Positions 32,255-42,039 of a DNA stretch of 64,000 nucleotides are shown piece by piece. The translations under genes were made by a program, and so were the position numbers. Where the stretch lies: assembly GCF_014194695.1 (NCBI RefSeq), contig NZ_JACIAH010000006.1, positions 186,001 through 250,000 on the forward strand, written 5' to 3'. This DNA comes from Rhizobium sp. BK399. GTDB taxonomy: Bacteria > Pseudomonadota > Alphaproteobacteria > Rhizobiales > Rhizobiaceae. The first letter of the stretch is position 1. Each line of letters begins with the position of its first letter. The notes beneath the pieces are model-generated. The model had not been told where the DNA came from. It made no database searches and was given only the letters and a program-made list of their open reading frames with translations.

Positions 32255-33532
32255 TTACTTGCGCTTCAGCAGGCCGAGCAATCTACCTTTGCGCGCCTTT
32301 CTGACGGCAATCCGCCCAGTCACGATGTGTGATACCTGCGAAAATGTTTCCGCGGTTGGCGACTTCGCATCCATCTCCGAAATCATACGGCCGCTATTGG
32401 CCGCATTCCCGAAGAGGTTGGCGTCGAACGGGATGATGGCGATCGGATCGGTCTCCAGCGGCTCGCAGAAATCCGACGGGCTGATCTCCGGCCGTTTTGG
32501 CATGCCGACTTGATTGAGAATCAGATGCGGCATCTTGTCGTTGGGCCGCATCTTGCGCAGCGCGTCCATCATGTTCTTGGCGTTGCGGAGGTTGGCGAGG
32601 TCGGGGGAGGCGCAGATGACGACCTCATCGACGCTCGCGAGCACCGAACGCGTCCATTCCGACCAGGCATGCGGTACGTCGAGGACGGTAACAGGGGCAT
32701 TGCGCTGCAATACCTCGAGAACGGGCTGGAACGCTTGTCCTTCAAAGTCATAGGCGCGATCGAGAAGGGAAGGGGCCGCAAGCAGCGACAGATGCTCGGA
32801 GCACTTGGTCAGCAGGCGATCGAGAAACACCTCATCCAGACGGTCAGGTGCATAGACCGCCTCGGCGATGCCCTGGGTCGGGTCCTGGTCGAAGTCGATA
32901 TTGGCTGTGCCATAAGGCAGGTCGAGATCCGCGAGGATCGTTTCCGTCGAGAATAGGTTGGAAATACCGAAGGCGCAGTTGTGGGCGATTGTCGAGGAAC
33001 CAACGCCGCCCTTGGCGCCGATGAAGGCGATGCTGCGGCCAAGCGGTTCCGCATCCGGGTCAACGAAGATCGTCGCCATCGCCATCATGATGTCAGGCAT
33101 GGCAACAGGCTGGACCATATACTCGGAAATGCCGTTGCGGACGAGTTCGCGATAAAGCGCGATGTCGTTGTAATAGCCGACGATAATGACTTTGGTGGAA
33201 GGGTCGCATACCGAGGCAAGCGGCGCCAATTCGGTGAGCAGATTGCCGGCTCCGGCCTTGGTCTCGAGAATGATGAGATTTGGCGTCGGCGCCGACGCGA
33301 ACATGTTCGCAGCGGCTGCGATGCCGCCGCTGGTGATCCGCAAGCCGACCTTAGACATGCGGCGGTCATGGCTGCAACGCTCCATGACCCGTTGCAATTC
33401 TTCGCTCTCGCAGAAGGCGTGCACCGATATGCGCGGAAGGGGACGCATGGTTTCGAGTTCGGCCATGCGCATGGCATCCTCGGCGTTCCGCAACTCGGTG
33501 GTATTCTTGATCTCGTATTCGACGGTGCTCAT
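32255..33532 (-). CDS. cpaE: Pilus localisation protein CpaE/TadZ
   Basis: 425-residue protein with an N-terminal receiver-like domain (about residues 60-165) and a C-terminal MinD/ParA-type ATPase with deviant Walker A KGGVGSSTIAHN. It places the Tad machine in the cell. ATG 33532 is preferred to TTG 33538 because TAGGATTG stands upstream at good distance. It lies between cpaD and cpaF. Confidence 0.92.
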   Translation of the reverse strand: MSTVEYEIKNTTELRNAEDAMRMAELETMRPLPRISVHAFCESEELQRVMERCSHDRRMSKVGLRITSGGIAAAANMFASAPTPNLIILETKAGAGNLLTELAPLASVCDPSTKVIIVGYYNDIALYRELVRNGISEYMVQPVAMPDIMMAMATIFVDPDAEPLGRSIAFIGAKGGVGSSTIAHNCAFGISNLFSTETILADLDLPYGTANIDFDQDPTQGIAEAVYAPDRLDEVFLDRLLTKCSEHLSLLAAPSLLDRAYDFEGQAFQPVLEVLQRNAPVTVLDVPHAWSEWTRSVLASVDEVVICASPDLANLRNAKNMMDALRKMRPNDKMPHLILNQVGMPKRPEISPSDFCEPLETDPIAIIPFDANLFGNAANSGRMISEMDAKSPTAETFSQVSHIVTGRIAVRKARKGRLLGLLKRK

Positions 33533-33547
33533 CTTCAATCCTACCGA

Positions 33548-34279
33548 TCAGAAGCTGTCGGCGCTGCCGCTGACGTCCTCGATGTTGCTCGTGCGCTCAC
33601 GGTATTCCTTGATCGCCGCGTTGCGCCGGGTCGCATCGATGGGGGTCATGCCGCGGGGCGCGATCAGGTCTTCAGGATTCGCTATTTGCGCGGCCAGATT
33701 ATTCTGCGTTGCGCAGCCGAAGTTGTAATAATTCTGGTTGTTGAAATCGTTGATCATATCCCGCGGCCATTGTCCGCACTGCGAGGTCATCGCCGTCGTG
33801 CCGACGAAGGTCAGACGGATGGGAGCCGCGTCTCCGATGCCAGTGGCGGCATAGGTGCTGTTGACGATTTTGGAGCTGGCGACGCCGCGGGCCGAGAGCT
33901 CTGCGCGCACTTGGCCGCGGAGCTGCCGTGCTGCGGAGGAGTTGGGCGATCCTTCGGGGGTCAATAGGTAGACCGGTCCGGTCGCCCGCGACGTATAGTT
34001 CTGCGCAAAGCCGCGGATCATGTCGCGCTGGGCGATGTTTAGACGACGATCCGTCGAAGCGACCGGGATATCGACCGATTGCTCGGCTTCGGCAACCACG
34101 ATCGGGTGACGCTGACGATAGTCGTCAGGAATGCCGCCGGTCGTCAGCTGGTCGTGGGAGGCGCAGCCGGAGAGCAGGGCGGTCGCCACTGTGATCGCGG
34201 TCAGCAGCGATTTCGAAAAGCGGTATTCATACGCAGTGTTCTGCTTGTGGGCCATCGGCTGATCTCTGTGTTGTGCCAT
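33548..34279 (-). CDS. cpaD: Pilus lipoprotein CpaD
   Basis: 243-residue outer-membrane lipoprotein. The lipobox is LLSGC near residue 37, followed by the CpaD repeat-like region DDYRQRHPIVVAEAEQSVD. ATG 34279 is preferred because AGGATCAGCG precedes it; ATG 34300 and ATG 34255 are alternatives. CpaD acts with the CpaC secretin. It is followed 15 bases later by cpaE. Confidence 0.9.
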   Translation of the reverse strand: MAQHRDQPMAHKQNTAYEYRFSKSLLTAITVATALLSGCASHDQLTTGGIPDDYRQRHPIVVAEAEQSVDIPVASTDRRLNIAQRDMIRGFAQNYTSRATGPVYLLTPEGSPNSSAARQLRGQVRAELSARGVASSKIVNSTYAATGIGDAAPIRLTFVGTTAMTSQCGQWPRDMINDFNNQNYYNFGCATQNNLAAQIANPEDLIAPRGMTPIDATRRNAAIKEYRERTSNIEDVSGSADSF

Positions 34280-34296
34280 CGCTGATCCTGCTGCGC

Positions 34297-35790
34297 TCAT
34301 TTGTAGATGAACCCGATGGAGCCATGGAATTGAGCGTCGGCGACCGGCGTTTCGCGGCCGCCGTAAACCTTGTTGACGCGGTTGAGCAGGAAAGCCGCTG
34401 CGTCGTTTTCCGGGCTGAAGTTGTCGTCCGGACGGTTGAGTTCGTTGCGGGCAACCGGGCGGACGAGATAGGGCGTCGCGATGATGACCAGCTCGGTCTC
34501 GTTACGCTCCACCGTGCGCTGCCGGAATAAAGTGCCGAGTAGGGGAATCTTGTTGACGCCGGGCGTTCCGTTCGAGGTCTGCGCAACGTCGTCGCGGATC
34601 AGACCGGCGAGCGCGATCGAACCACCGGACGGAAGTTCAACCGATGTTTCAGCCGCGCGACGCTGGTAGGTCGGAGTCGAGCCGGAAACCGAAGGCGCTG
34701 GCTCCGATACGTTCGTCTTGATCTCCAAGCTGATGCGGCCGGAGGACAGAACCACCGGCTTGAAGGCGAGATTGATGCCATAATTGTACGGGACGATCGT
34801 CACGTTACCGTCGTTGTCCGTCGTGGAATAAAGCACTTGGCCGCCGGAGTTGAACGTTGCGGCCTGCCCGGAAATCGCTGTCAGCGTCGGTTCCGCGAGC
34901 GTCTTGACCACCTTCGCCTGCTCAAGAGCGCTCAGATAGGTCGAGATATCGTATTTTCCGATCGAGCTCTTGAAGAGTGCCGCAAGACCGCCGCCGATTG
35001 TCGCCGCTGCCCCGCTCGCGCTCGGAGAGCCGAGCTGCGCGACAGTCAGTCCGCCCGAGTTCGAAACCAGATTGTCGAAGCCGAGCTGCTTCAGTACTTC
35101 CCGACGAACTTCGGCGATAGTCACCTTCAACGTGACCTGATCTTCGCCCTGGATCTGCAAAAGGTTGACGACCTGCGAGGTTTGGCGGCCCTCAGCGAAC
35201 AAGGCCACGGAGCCATCTCCACCTGAACTGGTGGCCGTTTCCGTACGCGTCGTCGCTTCGCCGCCCTTCAGGAAGACCTGGGCCAAATCAGCGGCCTGTG
35301 CGGCGTCCTGGGGCGTGCGAACCGTTCCGGTCAACACGATGTTGTCCGATACGATTTCCACCTTGATGTTGGAGTCCGGAATGAAGCGCCGGAGATTGGT
35401 TTCCAAGCCGGCGACGTCACGCTCGATTGCGATATCGAGGCTGACGATCTGCTGGCCATCGGCGCCGAAGATGAAGATGTTCGTTTGCCCGACGGTTTTG
35501 CCGAAGAGATAGATGCGGCGCGAGCTACGGGTGACCGCGTCCGCCATGGACGGGTCAGAAACGAGGATATCGTGAGCGTCGACCGGCAGGTCGACGACGA
35601 TCGCCTTCTTCAAACCGAGCTTCAGACTGCGGTGTGCACCAGGTCCAGCCTGAGTGATGTTAACGATCCCATCTGAAACTGCGTATGCAGCTCTTGTAGC
35701 AAGAACGCCAGGTGCGGCGCCGGAGAGCCCGATTGCAAAAGACAAGCACCCTGCCATCAAGGGCTTCATGTGGCGCGTCAAACTGCCCAT
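34297..35790 (-). CDS. cpaC: Tad/Cpa secretin CpaC (RcpA-like)
   Basis: 497-residue outer-membrane secretin. A signal peptide reaches about residue 34 (ending ATRAAYA). The pilus N-terminal domain follows (LKLGLKKAIVVDLP), then a BON-like domain with VEIVSDNIVLTGTVRTPQDA and the secretin domain with VTLKVTIAEVRREVLKQLGF, ending in PLLGTLFRQRTVERNETELVI. ATG 35790 is preferred to 35796 because AAGGA is 7 bases upstream. It forms the export pore for the Flp pilus. Confidence 0.93.
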   Translation of the reverse strand: MGSLTRHMKPLMAGCLSFAIGLSGAAPGVLATRAAYAVSDGIVNITQAGPGAHRSLKLGLKKAIVVDLPVDAHDILVSDPSMADAVTRSSRRIYLFGKTVGQTNIFIFGADGQQIVSLDIAIERDVAGLETNLRRFIPDSNIKVEIVSDNIVLTGTVRTPQDAAQAADLAQVFLKGGEATTRTETATSSGGDGSVALFAEGRQTSQVVNLLQIQGEDQVTLKVTIAEVRREVLKQLGFDNLVSNSGGLTVAQLGSPSASGAAATIGGGLAALFKSSIGKYDISTYLSALEQAKVVKTLAEPTLTAISGQAATFNSGGQVLYSTTDNDGNVTIVPYNYGINLAFKPVVLSSGRISLEIKTNVSEPAPSVSGSTPTYQRRAAETSVELPSGGSIALAGLIRDDVAQTSNGTPGVNKIPLLGTLFRQRTVERNETELVIIATPYLVRPVARNELNRPDDNFSPENDAAAFLLNRVNKVYGGRETPVADAQFHGSIGFIYK

Positions 35791-35801
35791 TCCCATTTCC
35801 T

Positions 35802-36617
35802 TTACTCGGCCTTCGGCGCGCTGGCGGCGTCTGTAACGATTGAGCCTGATTTGATGACCTGGACGATGGCACTGCCGTTGTCGCCGCTGAGGAGATAGTC
35901 CGCAGCGCTGGTATCCTGTTCCTGGGCATCGGCGACCGAGCGCAAGGCCAGTGACAGCCGGTCCGCCATCTGTTGCGCAACGGCCAGCACCTTGGTTTGG
36001 TCGGGCGTCAGTTCCAGTGTTGCGGTCGTGCCGACTACGGCTTTCGAGCCGTCTTCCTTTTCCTGAATCTGCTGGTCGATCGCCAGCACGCGGACGTTGC
36101 TGAGCACGGTCTCTGTCAGATACTTGTCCGCCTCCTTGGCCTTGCGAACCATGATGACGTCGACGCGGTCGTTCGGCAGGATGAAGCCGCCGGCACCCGT
36201 CGAAACCGAGATTTCGGTTGCGACCGCACGTTTTCCGGAAGGCAGGAGCGAAGACATGATGCGGCTGTTTGAGTCGGCGATCTTTTCCGCGCGGATCGGC
36301 TCGCCCTCGAAAATCGGAAAGCGGACGACGGCACCCTGCAGGTCTTTCAGGGCATCAGGCTTGTCCGCTTCGGTGATAAAGCCCTGGACGACGCCGCTCT
36401 GTGGCCACCCCATCCAGTGAACCGCCTTGTCATCCAATCGCGCGCCGACCGGAAGGTTGGCGCTGGAGACGAGCACACTGACGGTTGGCTCCTTTTCGAC
36501 CACCGATTGAACTTGGGTGACAACGGAGCCGCGGCCCGCGAGCGTCATCGCCAGCACACCAGCAAGGCCGGCAGCAACGACAGCCACTCCAAGTATCAAA
36601 AGGCGGGCGGGTCTCAT
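35802..36617 (-). CDS. cpaB: Pilus assembly protein CpaB/RcpC
   Basis: 271-residue protein with an N-terminal membrane anchor (LLILGVAVVAAGLAGVLA) and a SAF domain (LPVGARLDDKAVHWMGWP, then FPIFEGEPIRAEKI). The family supports CpaC secretin stability in the periplasm. GAGGAATGATCG precedes ATG 36617. It starts the tandem cpaB-cpaC-cpaD-cpaE-cpaF-tadB-tadC run, 109 bases after cpaA. Confidence 0.92.
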   Translation of the reverse strand: MRPARLLILGVAVVAAGLAGVLAMTLAGRGSVVTQVQSVVEKEPTVSVLVSSANLPVGARLDDKAVHWMGWPQSGVVQGFITEADKPDALKDLQGAVVRFPIFEGEPIRAEKIADSNSRIMSSLLPSGKRAVATEISVSTGAGGFILPNDRVDVIMVRKAKEADKYLTETVLSNVRVLAIDQQIQEKEDGSKAVVGTTATLELTPDQTKVLAVAQQMADRLSLALRSVADAQEQDTSAADYLLSGDNGSAIVQVIKSGSIVTDAASAPKAE

Positions 36618-36726
36618 CGATCATTCCTCGGGGATTCGCGGTATTCACCCGAAGAATGGCTCACAATTGGTGTAATTATGGTTAATGAAAACCTTCGATC
36701 TTAAGTTAACGGAGGCTTAAATGACG

Positions 36727-37239
36727 CTATTTCAGGCCTTCTAATGCCGCAACAAAGATCGGTGAGGAGGGAAAGGCAATAAAGCCGCCCGCGGCGATAG
36801 CAATACCGTATGGGATTTTCTTGGCGAGAAGAATCGAACTCGGAACCGGTAGCCCGACCGCCAGGATAACATGGGCTTGTGTACGGATCAGGAGGATCAA
36901 AAGAGTGATGATGCCGCCGAAGACGCCGACATAAACCAGAAATTCAATAAGAGCCGGGCCAAAGCCGAACCAGAGGGCCGCCGCGGCGAGCAGCTTTGCG
37001 TCGCCGCCACCCATGATATTTAGGGCGAATAGGACAAAGCAGACGGCGAGAACTGCAAACGCAGCAACCAAGTGCGTCCCCAACACAATGAAGGGCATTC
37101 CTGTCGCTGTTGCGACTCCGAGGAACGTCACAGCGAGAATTACTGACGCACGGTTGGGGATCGTCATCGTGAACAGGTCCGAGAACGCAGCGATGGCAAG
37201 GCAGAGTGGGAAAATCACAAATACGACTGCCGAGATCAT
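36727..37239 (-). CDS. cpaA: Prepilin peptidase CpaA/TadV
   Basis: 170-residue inner-membrane aspartyl protease of family A24. The catalytic aspartates are in AAFSDLFTMTIPN near residue 19 and in NIMGGGDAKLL near residue 78. It has about five helices and the short form typical of Tad systems. It processes the Flp pilin encoded just upstream. A terminator-like hairpin separates it from the pilin gene. Confidence 0.92.
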   Translation of the reverse strand: MISAVVFVIFPLCLAIAAFSDLFTMTIPNRASVILAVTFLGVATATGMPFIVLGTHLVAAFAVLAVCFVLFALNIMGGGDAKLLAAAALWFGFGPALIEFLVYVGVFGGIITLLILLIRTQAHVILAVGLPVPSSILLAKKIPYGIAIAAGGFIAFPSSPIFVAALEGLK

Positions 37240-37257
37240 TCCGTTGAATCCCCATGA

Positions 37258-37288
37258 ATAGAAAGGCTCACAGCGTTAACTGTGAGCC
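37258..37288 (-). terminator. Terminator/attenuator after the pilin gene
   Basis: On the minus strand GGCTCACAG (37288-37280), a TTAACG loop, then CTGTGAGCC (37273-37265) followed by TTTCTATT. This is a perfect 9-bp stem with a T-rich tail between the pilin gene and cpaA. It would let pilin be made in excess over the machinery. Confidence 0.6.
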
Positions 37289-37338
37289 CGATTTTCACTT
37301 AGGCAAAGCGCGGTCTCGCCGCCGCCTTAAGCCGCTGA

Positions 37339-37536
37339 TCAGGGAACGGCAGCCGGAGCCTTGGAGGCTGCCGAGTTCATGGTCACGGAAAGGTTGTTGA
37401 ACAGAACGTTCAACTTGCCGCCGAGTGCACTGGCGCCGGTGATGAGGGCGACGGAGATCAGCGCTGCGATCAGGCCGTATTCAATTGCGGTCGCGCCGGA
37501 TTCGTCCTTCAGAAAACGGCTAACAAGCTTGGTCAT
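37339..37536 (-). CDS. Flp-type IVb major pilin
   Basis: 65-residue prepilin. The short leader ends DESG, and cleavage before ATAIEYGLIAALISVAL is expected from the Flp G/A-x4-E rule, with glutamate at +5. The hydrophobic helix is followed by an alanine-rich tail. AGGAG sits 6 bases before ATG 37536. It is the major pilin of the Tad locus and is transcribed away from the TadE/TadG-like gene group. Confidence 0.95.
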   Translation of the reverse strand: MTKLVSRFLKDESGATAIEYGLIAALISVALITGASALGGKLNVLFNNLSVTMNSAASKAPAAVP

Positions 37537-37937
37537 GGTAACTCCTACTCCAGTTGAGGTTCAGCACGTCCGCCAACTGTTGCCGTTGATCGGATTGCCA
37601 CAATTTAGCCAACGCCTGTTTCCATCAACTTAAAGAGTTGGGTTACTGGTTCGTAAACACGACTAGACGATCTAGAGTGGTAAGTATTTTCTTTCCTGGT
37701 TACTTAGAATTTGACGAAAATCTAGCATGTCGCGCAGTAATCGACGCTTGTGATGTTCCAAAGATAATCTTGCGCGAACGCGCGAGGACCGGAAAGAGGC
37801 ACTTCGCTAGCGAAAAGCTGTTTCTATCTGGTTCACAAAGCCGGCATCATGGACAAATTTGAATAGGTTTAAGGCTTCATTCACCAATTTTTCTCATCCT
37901 GTTCCGTGAAATCGCCGAAACCCGAAAGAGATCGAAA
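37537..37937. other. 401-bp divergent promoter region of the pilin and pseudopilin units
   Basis: It is A+T-richer than the flanks and contains no convincing gene. CTAGA-CGA-TCTAG (37663-37675) is a short perfect inverted repeat and a possible regulator site. Promoters for both directions are expected here; none is a consensus sigma-70 match that I can defend. Confidence 0.5.
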
Positions 37938-38348
37938 ATGTCGCCGAGTGGCAAGAGGATCATTCCCGCCTGCTTTTTTGCCATCCTCGGCCTAGGTGGA
38001 TCCGCGCTCGCTCAACAGGACATACTGCGCGTCTACATGGATCAAGCGCGTGTTTTGAAGCTCGACCGTCCGGTAAGCAAGGTGATTGTAGGCAACGCAA
38101 AGGTGGCGGACGCAACGGTCGCTGATTCCAAGACGATCGTCCTGACCGGGCGCAGTTTCGGAACGACCAACCTTGTGCTGCTGGATGCTGACGGTAACGC
38201 AATTCTGGATGAGAGCATCCTGGTATCGATCGACGAGGCAAACACGGTCCGCGTCTTCCGCCAGACGGAGCGCTCGGTTCTTTCCTGTACCCCAAATTGC
38301 GAACAGCACAGCCAGCAAGGCGCTGAAACCGCAGCGGCGGGCGAGTGA
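37938..38348 (+). CDS. Short secreted protein with pilus-formation N-terminal (CpaC-N-like) domain
   Basis: 136-residue protein. The signal peptide ends GSALA near residue 25. The mature part begins ILRVYMDQARVLKLDRPVSK and matches only the N-terminal domain of the CpaC secretin (compare SKVIVGNAKVADATVAD with the secretin's own early domain). It stops before any secretin part, ending in a short cysteine-containing tail (SCTPNCEQ). GAAAGAGATCGAAA precedes ATG 37938. It may help pilus assembly or be a stand-alone periplasmic adaptor. Confidence 0.8.
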   Translation: MSPSGKRIIPACFFAILGLGGSALAQQDILRVYMDQARVLKLDRPVSKVIVGNAKVADATVADSKTIVLTGRSFGTTNLVLLDADGNAILDESILVSIDEANTVRVFRQTERSVLSCTPNCEQHSQQGAETAAAGE

Positions 38349-38446
38349 CAGCCATCAAACGACATTTTCCGTTAAACTTCTGATCCGACCTGAAACGGAA
38401 AATCAACGATCACACCTTACAACAGTGTAGTCGTAGCTGTCCTCGG

Positions 38447-39070
38447 ATGCATGCCATGAAGGAAACGGATAACGTAGCGGACGCGACCGCCCGCCTTCAT
38501 CGGTGGAAGAGGCCGCGATTGACCGCATTTTCGCGCTCGCGTGACGGTGCAGCGGCGATCGAATTCGCTCTCCTGGCTATTCCCTATTTCATGGTTGTCT
38601 TTGCCATCATCGAGACGTTCGTCGCGTTCGCCGGCGAGCAATTGGTGTCCAATGCCGTCGATACGATGAGCAGAAAGATGCGGACAGGACAGATCACACC
38701 TGCAAACACGAATGCAACGGCATTCCGGACGGCGTTCTGCAATGAGATCGCAATTCTGATAACATGCTCTTCGACAGAAGTTGCGACGCCAAGCAAGCTG
38801 TTCATCGACGTGCAGAACTTCAGCACGTTTGCCGCCGTTCCCACGACGATACCGAGAACGTCCACCAGCACCTATGCAGATATCAAGACCTCTGACTTCA
38901 AGTACCTGCCTGGCGGATCGGGTACGATCAACATGGTCAGGGCCTACTACCGCTGGCAGATTATCACCGATCTGATCCGACCTTACATTAGCAGCGTCCG
39001 CCCCACCGACGGCTCCTCCTCCTATTTCCTGATCGTCGCCACGACAGCCTTCCAGAACGAGCAGTACTGA
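38447..39070 (+). CDS. TadE/TadG-family pseudopilin-like protein
   Basis: 207-residue protein with the TadE motif GAAAIEFALLAIPYFMVVFAII near residues 34-55 (seen here as GAAAIEFALLAIPYFM), preceded by a basic N-terminus. The remainder is periplasmic with two cysteines (AFCNEIAILITCSS). ATG 38447 is used; ATG 38456 is equally possible and no strong ribosome site is visible. It overlaps the next gene by one base. Confidence 0.85.
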   Translation: MHAMKETDNVADATARLHRWKRPRLTAFSRSRDGAAAIEFALLAIPYFMVVFAIIETFVAFAGEQLVSNAVDTMSRKMRTGQITPANTNATAFRTAFCNEIAILITCSSTEVATPSKLFIDVQNFSTFAAVPTTIPRTSTSTYADIKTSDFKYLPGGSGTINMVRAYYRWQIITDLIRPYISSVRPTDGSSSYFLIVATTAFQNEQY

Positions 39071-39645
39071 TGGTAGCTCGTGGCGCGGTGATTCAACTTC
39101 ACAGTCTCGCAAGACGCTTCATTCGGGATCGCCAAGGCGTGGGCGCGATCGAATTCGCCATCCTGTTCCCGATCCTAGTGATGCTGTACGTTGGCGCCTT
39201 TGAGATCACCGTTGGTCTCAGCATCAGCAAGCGCGCCAGTCGAGCGGCTGGGATGATCACCGACATCGTGACCCAACAAAAAAGCGTGACCAAGGTCTGG
39301 CTCACCGATATGCCGGCGGTCGCCACTGCGGCGTTCGTACCCTATGGCTCTACAGGTCTCGTGGTGAAGATCACTGGCATCGCGATCGACGGTACTGCAA
39401 CCGCAAAGGTGGCATGGTCCTGGGCCCAGGATGGCAGCCGTCCTTACGCATTAAATTCTGCCACGACGATACCGACCGAGATGAAGAAGGCCAATACCTT
39501 TTTGGTCCGCACCGAACTCAGCGTTCCCTATAAGCTCTTCTTGTTCGCGCCCTATTTGGTGCCGAACGACAGCACGATCACCATCAGCCGCAGCTACCTC
39601 TATCTGCCGCGGGCGAGCCCGACTGTCACGTGTGGCGATTGCTGA
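39070..39645 (+). CDS. TadE/TadG-family pseudopilin-like protein
   Basis: 191-residue second pseudopilin. The TadE-type motif GVGAIEFAILFPILVMLY lies near residue 22; the periplasmic part ends with CGDC. The start ATG overlaps the previous stop (TGATG), which indicates coupling. The pair resembles TadE/TadF minor pilins that are processed by CpaA. A terminator follows. Confidence 0.87.
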   Translation: MVARGAVIQLHSLARRFIRDRQGVGAIEFAILFPILVMLYVGAFEITVGLSISKRASRAAGMITDIVTQQKSVTKVWLTDMPAVATAAFVPYGSTGLVVKITGIAIDGTATAKVAWSWAQDGSRPYALNSATTIPTEMKKANTFLVRTELSVPYKLFLFAPYLVPNDSTITISRSYLYLPRASPTVTCGDC

Positions 39646-39701
39646 GGTCCCAAGCTCGTTTGCCAAGCGCCCTCCACCGTTATAAGGCTTGAGCAGCAGC
39701 A

Positions 39702-39729
39702 GCCCGCACTACGCGGGCCGTCAATTTTT
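39702..39729 (+). terminator. Terminator of the pseudopilin unit
   Basis: GCCCGC (39702-39707) pairs with GCGGGC (39713-39718) around ACTAC, followed by CGTCAATTTTT. It lies only 16 bases before the deoB start, so the two units are separated. Confidence 0.55.
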
Positions 39730-39744
39730 GTCGCTGGGTGGAGC

Positions 39745-40965
39745 ATGGCGCGAGCCTTTCTTTTTGTTCTGGATTCATTTGGTGTCGGCGGCGCGCCCGA
39801 TGCGACTGCCTATGGCGATGAGGGTGCCAACACGCTCGGACACATCGCGGAATTCTGCGCGGCCGGTGCCGGTGATCGCGAGGGATTGCGCTCCGGCCCC
39901 CTCAAGCTTCCGAATATGTCAGCCCTGGGTCTGGTCCATCTTGCCAAGGCCGCCTCGGGTCGCTTCCCGGCCGGGATGCCGGTGCCAGAAAAAACCTACG
40001 CTATGTTCGGTTCCGCCAGTGAAGTTTCCCGCGGCAAGGACACGCCATCGGGTCACTGGGAGATCGCTGGGACGCCGGTGACATTCGACTGGGGGTACTT
40101 TCCGACGGAAGGCGAAGCGTTTCCGGCGCAGCTCATCGAGGCGCTCTGCAGGGCGGCTGATGTTCCAGGAATTCTGGGCAACTGCCACGCCTCCGGCACC
40201 GACATCATTGCCCGCCACGGCGAAGAGCATATCCGGACCGGAAAGCTGATTTGCTACACCTCGTCAGACTCCGTCTTCCAGGTTGCCGCGCACGAGACAC
40301 ATTTCGGCCTCGACAGGCTGATGACCTTTTGCGCGATCGCGCGGGCGCTGCTCGACCAATACAATATCGGTCGCGTCATCGCTCGGCCATTCGTTGGGGA
40401 AACGGCCTCGAAGTTTCAGCGCACCGGAAACCGTCGCGATTTTTCGGTGCCGCCGCCGGAGCCGACGCTTCTCGATCGGCTTGTGAAGGAAGGCCGCAAG
40501 GTCCATGCCATTGGCAAGATCGGCGACATCTTTGCGCATAAGGGTGTATCCCGAGTGATCAAGGCGAACGGCAACGAGGCGTTGATGGACGCCAGCCTCA
40601 CGGCCATGGATACTGCTGAAGATGGCGAGCTGGTCTTCACCAACTTTGTCGATTTCGACATGGTCTACGGCCACCGCCGGGACGTCGCGGGCTATGCCGC
40701 TGCGCTTGAAGCCTTCGACGCCAGGCTGCCCGAGGTCGGCGGCAAGCTGAAGCCCGGCGACCTTGTTATTCTGACCGCTGATCACGGTTGCGACCCGACA
40801 TGGCGCGGAACAGATCATACGCGCGAACGCGTGCCGATCATTGCCTACGGACCTGGAATGCGATCTCGCGATATCGGCATTCGCACCACCTACGCCGACA
40901 TTGGCGAGACGATCGCCCGCCACTTGCGGATTCCGCCGGGGGCACACGGGAGAAGTTTTCTATGA
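39745..40965 (+). CDS. deoB: Phosphopentomutase
   Basis: 406-residue DeoB of the alkaline phosphatase superfamily. The metal motif is [13 protein letters not shown] at the N-terminus; [10 protein letters not shown], and DHGCDPTW near the C-terminus, complete the two-metal site. It interconverts (deoxy)ribose 1- and 5-phosphates after nucleoside phosphorolysis. GGTGGAGC precedes ATG 39745. Its stop overlaps the add start in ATGA. Confidence 0.96.
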   Translation: MARAFLFVLDSFGVGGAPDATAYGDEGANTLGHIAEFCAAGAGDREGLRSGPLKLPNMSALGLVHLAKAASGRFPAGMPVPEKTYAMFGSASEVSRGKDTPSGHWEIAGTPVTFDWGYFPTEGEAFPAQLIEALCRAADVPGILGNCHASGTDIIARHGEEHIRTGKLICYTSSDSVFQVAAHETHFGLDRLMTFCAIARALLDQYNIGRVIARPFVGETASKFQRTGNRRDFSVPPPEPTLLDRLVKEGRKVHAIGKIGDIFAHKGVSRVIKANGNEALMDASLTAMDTAEDGELVFTNFVDFDMVYGHRRDVAGYAAALEAFDARLPEVGGKLKPGDLVILTADHGCDPTWRGTDHTRERVPIIAYGPGMRSRDIGIRTTYADIGETIARHLRIPPGAHGRSFL

Positions 40966-41930
40966 CGTCGCATTTGAAGAAGGTCGAGCTGCACTGCCAC
41001 CTGGAGGGTGCCGCGCCACCGGCGCTGACCTTGGCGCAGGCCCGGAAATACAACATCGACATCAGCGCGTATCTCGCGGATGGCGTCTATGTCTGGCATG
41101 ACTTTGCGAGCTTCCTCGAGTGCTACGACAAGGTCTCCGAGGTCTACAAGACCGAGGAAGACTATGCGCTGCTGACCGAAACATATCTGAATGAGCTCGC
41201 GGGTATCGGCACCATCTACAGCGAGCTGATCGTCTCTCCTGATCACGGCAAGCGGATCGGGCTTGGCGCCGACGCCTACATCGAGGGCGTGTGCGAAGGC
41301 ATCCGTCGTGCAAAGAGCAAAAGCGGCATCGAGGCACGCCTGATCGTCACTGGTGAGAGGCATTTCGGCCCGGAAAGTGTCATCGGCGCAGCCGAATATG
41401 CCGCCAAGGCGAAAAACCCGCTGATCTCCGGCTTCAATCTTGCTGGCGAGGAGCGGATGGGTCGGGTTGCCGACTATGCACGTGCTTTCGACATCGCCCG
41501 CGATTCAGGGCTCGGCCTTACCATCCATGCTGGTGAAGTCTGCGGCGCCTTCAGCGTTGCCGATGCGCTCGACGTTGTCAGGCCTTCGCGCATCGGACAT
41601 GGCGTCCGTGCGATCGAGGACACGGATCTCGTCAAGCGGCTCGCCGATCTCGGAACCGTGCTGGAGGTTTGCCCCGGCTCGAATATTGCCCTGAAGGTCT
41701 TTCCGGACTTCACATCTCACCCTTTGCGAAAGCTCAAGGAGGCTGGTGTCCGCGTGACGATCAGTTCCGACGATCCGCCGTTCTTCCATACTTCGCTGGA
41801 GCGCGAGTACGAATTGGCCGCTGACGCCTTCGGCTTCAACGATGCCGCAATCAACGAGTTGACCCGAACCGGCATCGAAGCAGCCTTCGTCGATGAGCCA
41901 ACGCGCCAGGCGCTGTTTGCCCGGATGTGA
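40962..41930 (+). CDS. add: Adenosine deaminase
   Basis: 322-residue metal-dependent deaminase. The zinc ligands are in ELHCHLEGA, with later motifs TIHAGEVCG and SSDDPPFF. It converts adenosine to inosine for PunA. ATG 40962 overlaps the deoB stop by four bases and gives the family N-terminus; the frame is open further upstream inside deoB but has no reason to start there. A distinction between adenosine and adenine deaminase is not absolute, but the nucleoside context favours adenosine. Confidence 0.9.
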   Translation: MTSHLKKVELHCHLEGAAPPALTLAQARKYNIDISAYLADGVYVWHDFASFLECYDKVSEVYKTEEDYALLTETYLNELAGIGTIYSELIVSPDHGKRIGLGADAYIEGVCEGIRRAKSKSGIEARLIVTGERHFGPESVIGAAEYAAKAKNPLISGFNLAGEERMGRVADYARAFDIARDSGLGLTIHAGEVCGAFSVADALDVVRPSRIGHGVRAIEDTDLVKRLADLGTVLEVCPGSNIALKVFPDFTSHPLRKLKEAGVRVTISSDDPPFFHTSLEREYELAADAFGFNDAAINELTRTGIEAAFVDEPTRQALFARM

Positions 41931-41963
41931 TCCCCCAGCCCTGGGGATCAGCGTTGCAAAATG

Positions 41964-41991
41964 GCCTCCGCTCTTGCGGCGGAGGCAATTT
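41964..41991 (+). terminator. Terminator of the deoB-add unit
   Basis: GCCTCCGC (41964-41971) pairs with GCGGAGGC (41979-41986) around TCTTGCG, followed by AATTT. A second small stem GATCCCC/GGGGATC lies just upstream at the add stop. Confidence 0.55.
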
Positions 41992-42039
41992 CCATGAAAG
42001 AAACATCCGATAAGAACAACGATAGGAAGGGCTCTGGCC

